Source: Oenanthe sinensis
Lineage: Eukaryota; Streptophyta; Magnoliopsida; Apiales; Apiaceae
DNA length: 64,000 nt
NCBI GenBank assembly: GCA_028671895.1
Contig: CM053794.1
Coordinates: forward strand, 43,726,501-43,790,500
Reading direction: 5' to 3'
In this document: positions 61,806-64,000 of the stretch, piece after piece
Layout: each line of letters begins with the position of its first letter
Position numbering within the stretch: the first letter of the stretch is position 1
Program-made: the position numbers and the translations under genes
The notes under the pieces: model-generated
Seen by the model: only the letters and a program-made list of their open reading frames with translations
Told to the model about the DNA's origin: nothing
The model's database searches: none

Positions 61806-62988
61806 TGAAAGGCAGAGTGTCTAAACTTGTAACACTATAACTTATGTAACTCAACTAAAGAAAATATACTTAACCCGAAGACAATCAAGAACGAGAAGTC
61901 ACAAAGAAATCAATACAAATGAAGACAAAGCAATTGATACAATTCAACATGTTAAATATGATCTAACAAAGAAGAAATCATTGGAAGAAGTTCAAGTCAA
62001 AGTTGTTCATGCCCCAGTGATTTGTAACTCAATGAATCAAGATCATAACTATCAGTATCAATAAGACTAATTGATTTCAAGTGAAGAAGAAGGAAAGCAA
62101 TTGTTGGAAAGACACATCTCTAATTGAACATGGTAATCTATTCAGAAGCAAGAACCCTATCAAGACTAGTCACTTATGAACCAGACCATTGCATCAAGTG
62201 TCAGGACATTGATAGCAAGTTTTTGTCAGTAGCAGAGATCCATGTTCAAGAGCTTGTTGAAGAAAATAGAAGACATGAAGAAATCACAAGTTCAAGATGT
62301 TGCATTGAAGTTTCAAGTTGAAGCCCAGAATTTCTCTAAGTACTTACAAGGGAACCTATGTAGAAATTCTAGATAAGTTTCTACTTAGAGCCAAGTAGAA
62401 ATTCTGGAGGTGAAAATATTTTCTAAGTACTCAACTCAGGAAGCTATCTCGAATTTCCTATGTAGAAATTCTACTTAAAAGTTCGAGATAGCCAAGTAGA
62501 AATTCCTATGTAGAAATTCTACTTAAAGTTCGAGATAGATTCAAGTAGAATTTCCTATGTAGAAATTCTACATAGAGGACAGTTTCAACATGACACATGG
62601 CATCATCCTGGTGGCAGATTTCCAAGCTTTCAAGACAAGATAAGATTCTCGTGGACAACAGTGGGCCACATATATCTTATCTTTTGAAGACTACAAGTCA
62701 TAGATTACAAAGTAGTATAAATAGAAGTACTTGTGTAACTTATCAAGAGAGCAATATTCGAGAGAAACACTTGTAATAGAGAGAAAGTATATTCACAGAG
62801 CTTAGTATCATTTACTACCCTCTTTACTTCTGTTGTACTATTGTAATGAATGTTGTAGCAACCCTTTCAAGTTATATATAAGATATATATTCCTTGAATC
62901 ATTGTGTTCATTTATTACATAGTATTTATTGCTTCATTAATTTGAAATGTTGTATTCACCCCCCTCTACAACACATTTGGACCTAACA
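61806..62988 (+). repeat. Right LTR, normal orientation
   Basis: It begins TGAAAGGCAG and ends GGACCTAACA, with TATAAATAG at 62716-62724 followed by an AGAGAGCAATATTCGAGAGA-type R region. Its U3 carries a cluster of near-palindromes (GTAGAAATTCTAC and relatives, 62340-62580). A 65-codon ORF in the U3 occurs identically in the left LTR; no function is implied. Confidence 0.95.
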
Positions 62989-62993
62989 GTTTT
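62989..62993. repeat. Target site duplication, right copy
   Basis: GTTTT, identical to 54632-54636. Confidence 0.9.
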
Positions 62994-64000
62994 CTTTATT
63001 ACGAAGATTTTACTTGGTGACTAAGTTTAGGGATTTACTCATATACAAGGAGATGTAATATTTTATTATGGGTAGACTTTGATTGATATAAAAATTGAGA
63101 TTGTTCTCTTTGTTATGGGTTGCGATCCATGCATATTCTTCTCTTTTGCGGTTGAGAAATCCTAGGAGTAGTGATTCTTCTGCGATTGGATCACCTTGGG
63201 GCTCGTGAATTTTCTGTACGATTATCTATCTTTTTATTTATTTTTATTCCTATCCTGCATCACTAGTGAGTCGGTAAGAGATTTTTACCATTTAAAAATA
63301 TAAATTATACTACTGATTTTATGTATCAAATAAATTTATATGATGTATCGCTATTATATGTTACGTAATAATAATTCTAGAAGTACATACATACATACAT
63401 ATTTATATTATTATATTATTATAACCAAACTGGAGATCTTTTGTAGTCGATTTGGTTAACCTCACTCTTTGGTTAACCCAAAACTTTTTAGTATTATATC
63501 TAAATTATAGCCTAACCTTACATACTTAGGATGTGTTTGGGATACCTTAATTCTGGAAATAAGTAACTTATTTTTTATTTTGAAAATAAGATATGATATT
63601 AAAATTTTAAACTAAATGTTAATATTTTAAAAAAATGTAAAAATACGTATTTAAAAAAAAGTAACTTATTACTTAAGGAATCCCAAACGGGCCATTATAT
63701 TAAGAATCCTATTTACAATATAATTTTCATATACATAGTTATACCAAATACAATCTACTAATACATCTCAATTTCATCATCACTCTTCAATTCATTTAAA
63801 ATTGTAACTCATAAATTAAATCTCACTAAAATTATAATATTATATAATTTTAGCAAATAGAAAATATTTAGTAATAATAATATTTTTAATATTTAAGCCC
63901 GTGGTTTCCACGAGTTTTAAACATACCTGTATATATAAAAGAACAGAATGAAGATGGGGAAATATAAGAAAAGAGAAAAGAAGAAACAAGAGAATGTTAC
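62994..64000. other. AT-rich intergenic DNA to the window end
   Basis: No gene is seen. A MITE-like inverted repeat at about 63529-63693 (GGATGTGTTTGGGATACC against GGAATCCCAAACGGGCC) shares ends with the element at 42651, but no matching TSD was found. Confidence 0.5.

Larger units (their letters stand above)
54637..62988 (+). mobile_element. LTR retrotransposon with oppositely oriented LTRs
   Basis: The 8,352-bp element is flanked by a perfect GTTTT TSD. Terminal repeats of exactly 1,183 bp lie at 54637-55819 and 61806-62988 and are inverted relative to each other. A PBS-like site (TTTGGTATCAAAGC) abuts the left LTR and a polypurine tract (AATAGGGGGAGA) abuts the right one, so the internal region and the right LTR are in normal plus orientation and the left LTR is flipped. 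LTR ends (TGAAAGG ... CCTAACA) and the PPT resemble SIRE/Maximus-type copia elements, but no pol is present. One intact 1,359-codon ORF fills half of the interior. LTR identity is about 99% where I compared it, so the insertion is young. Mobility would need proteins in trans. Confidence 0.9.

Noticed and set aside
54637..62988. DNA transposon with 1.2-kb terminal inverted repeats
   Set aside because: The repeats end TG/CA, carry a TATA box and R-like region, and are joined exactly to a tRNA-Met-type PBS and a polypurine tract. The internal ORF has no transposase motif. An LTR retrotransposon with one flipped LTR explains more.

Overview
The window is nuclear DNA of a flowering plant, almost certainly a core eudicot. 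Coding DNA is split into many short exons with GT/AG borders, the intergenic DNA is very AT-rich, and the gene families are plant-specific (SAC51-type bHLH with its conserved uORF, D-type cyclin, kappa/lambda-class 14-3-3, plant CutA). LTR retrotransposons primed by initiator tRNA-Met and many Stowaway- and Tourist-like MITEs also point to a plant. The species cannot be fixed from sequence alone.

Layout. 0.8-12.3 kb, minus strand: a 19-exon WD40-TPR gene of the ASG2/WDTC1 family, ending in a CaaX box carried on a remote last exon. 13.5-18.6 kb: a decayed Ty1/copia element on the minus strand with both LTRs. 20.4-22.9 kb, minus strand: a SAC51-like bHLH gene whose 5' leader holds the conserved, intron-split uORF of that family. 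23-35.9 kb: a gene-poor desert with MITEs, a foldback element, a small SINE-like insertion and a GC-richer island that may be a solo LTR. 36.2-38.2 kb, minus strand: a six-exon D-type cyclin (CYCD2/4 group). 38.4-45.1 kb: intergenic DNA with three MITE-like elements and a CCGAAC-rich repeat. 45.1-47.8 kb, plus strand: a six-exon plastid-type CutA gene. 49.4-51.2 kb, minus strand: a four-exon 14-3-3 gene. 54.6-63.0 kb: a young LTR retrotransposon flanked by a perfect 5-bp target duplication (GTTTT).

The most unusual object is this last element. Its two 1,183-bp LTRs are nearly identical but lie in opposite orientation. The left LTR is flipped, although a primer-binding site still abuts its inner edge and a polypurine tract abuts the right LTR. 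Inside is one intact 1,359-codon ORF without recognisable protease, integrase, reverse transcriptase or RNase H, and a leader with a 48-bp minisatellite. Both LTR promoters point outwards, and any read-through RNA would form a stem of about 1.2 kb.

The host genes are not an operon or visible pathway; each is an independent transcription unit. Two carry built-in post-transcriptional switches that can be read directly: the thermospermine-type uORF of the SAC51-like gene, and a splice donor of the ASG2-like gene overlapping a stop codon, so that retention of the last intron removes the prenylation signal.
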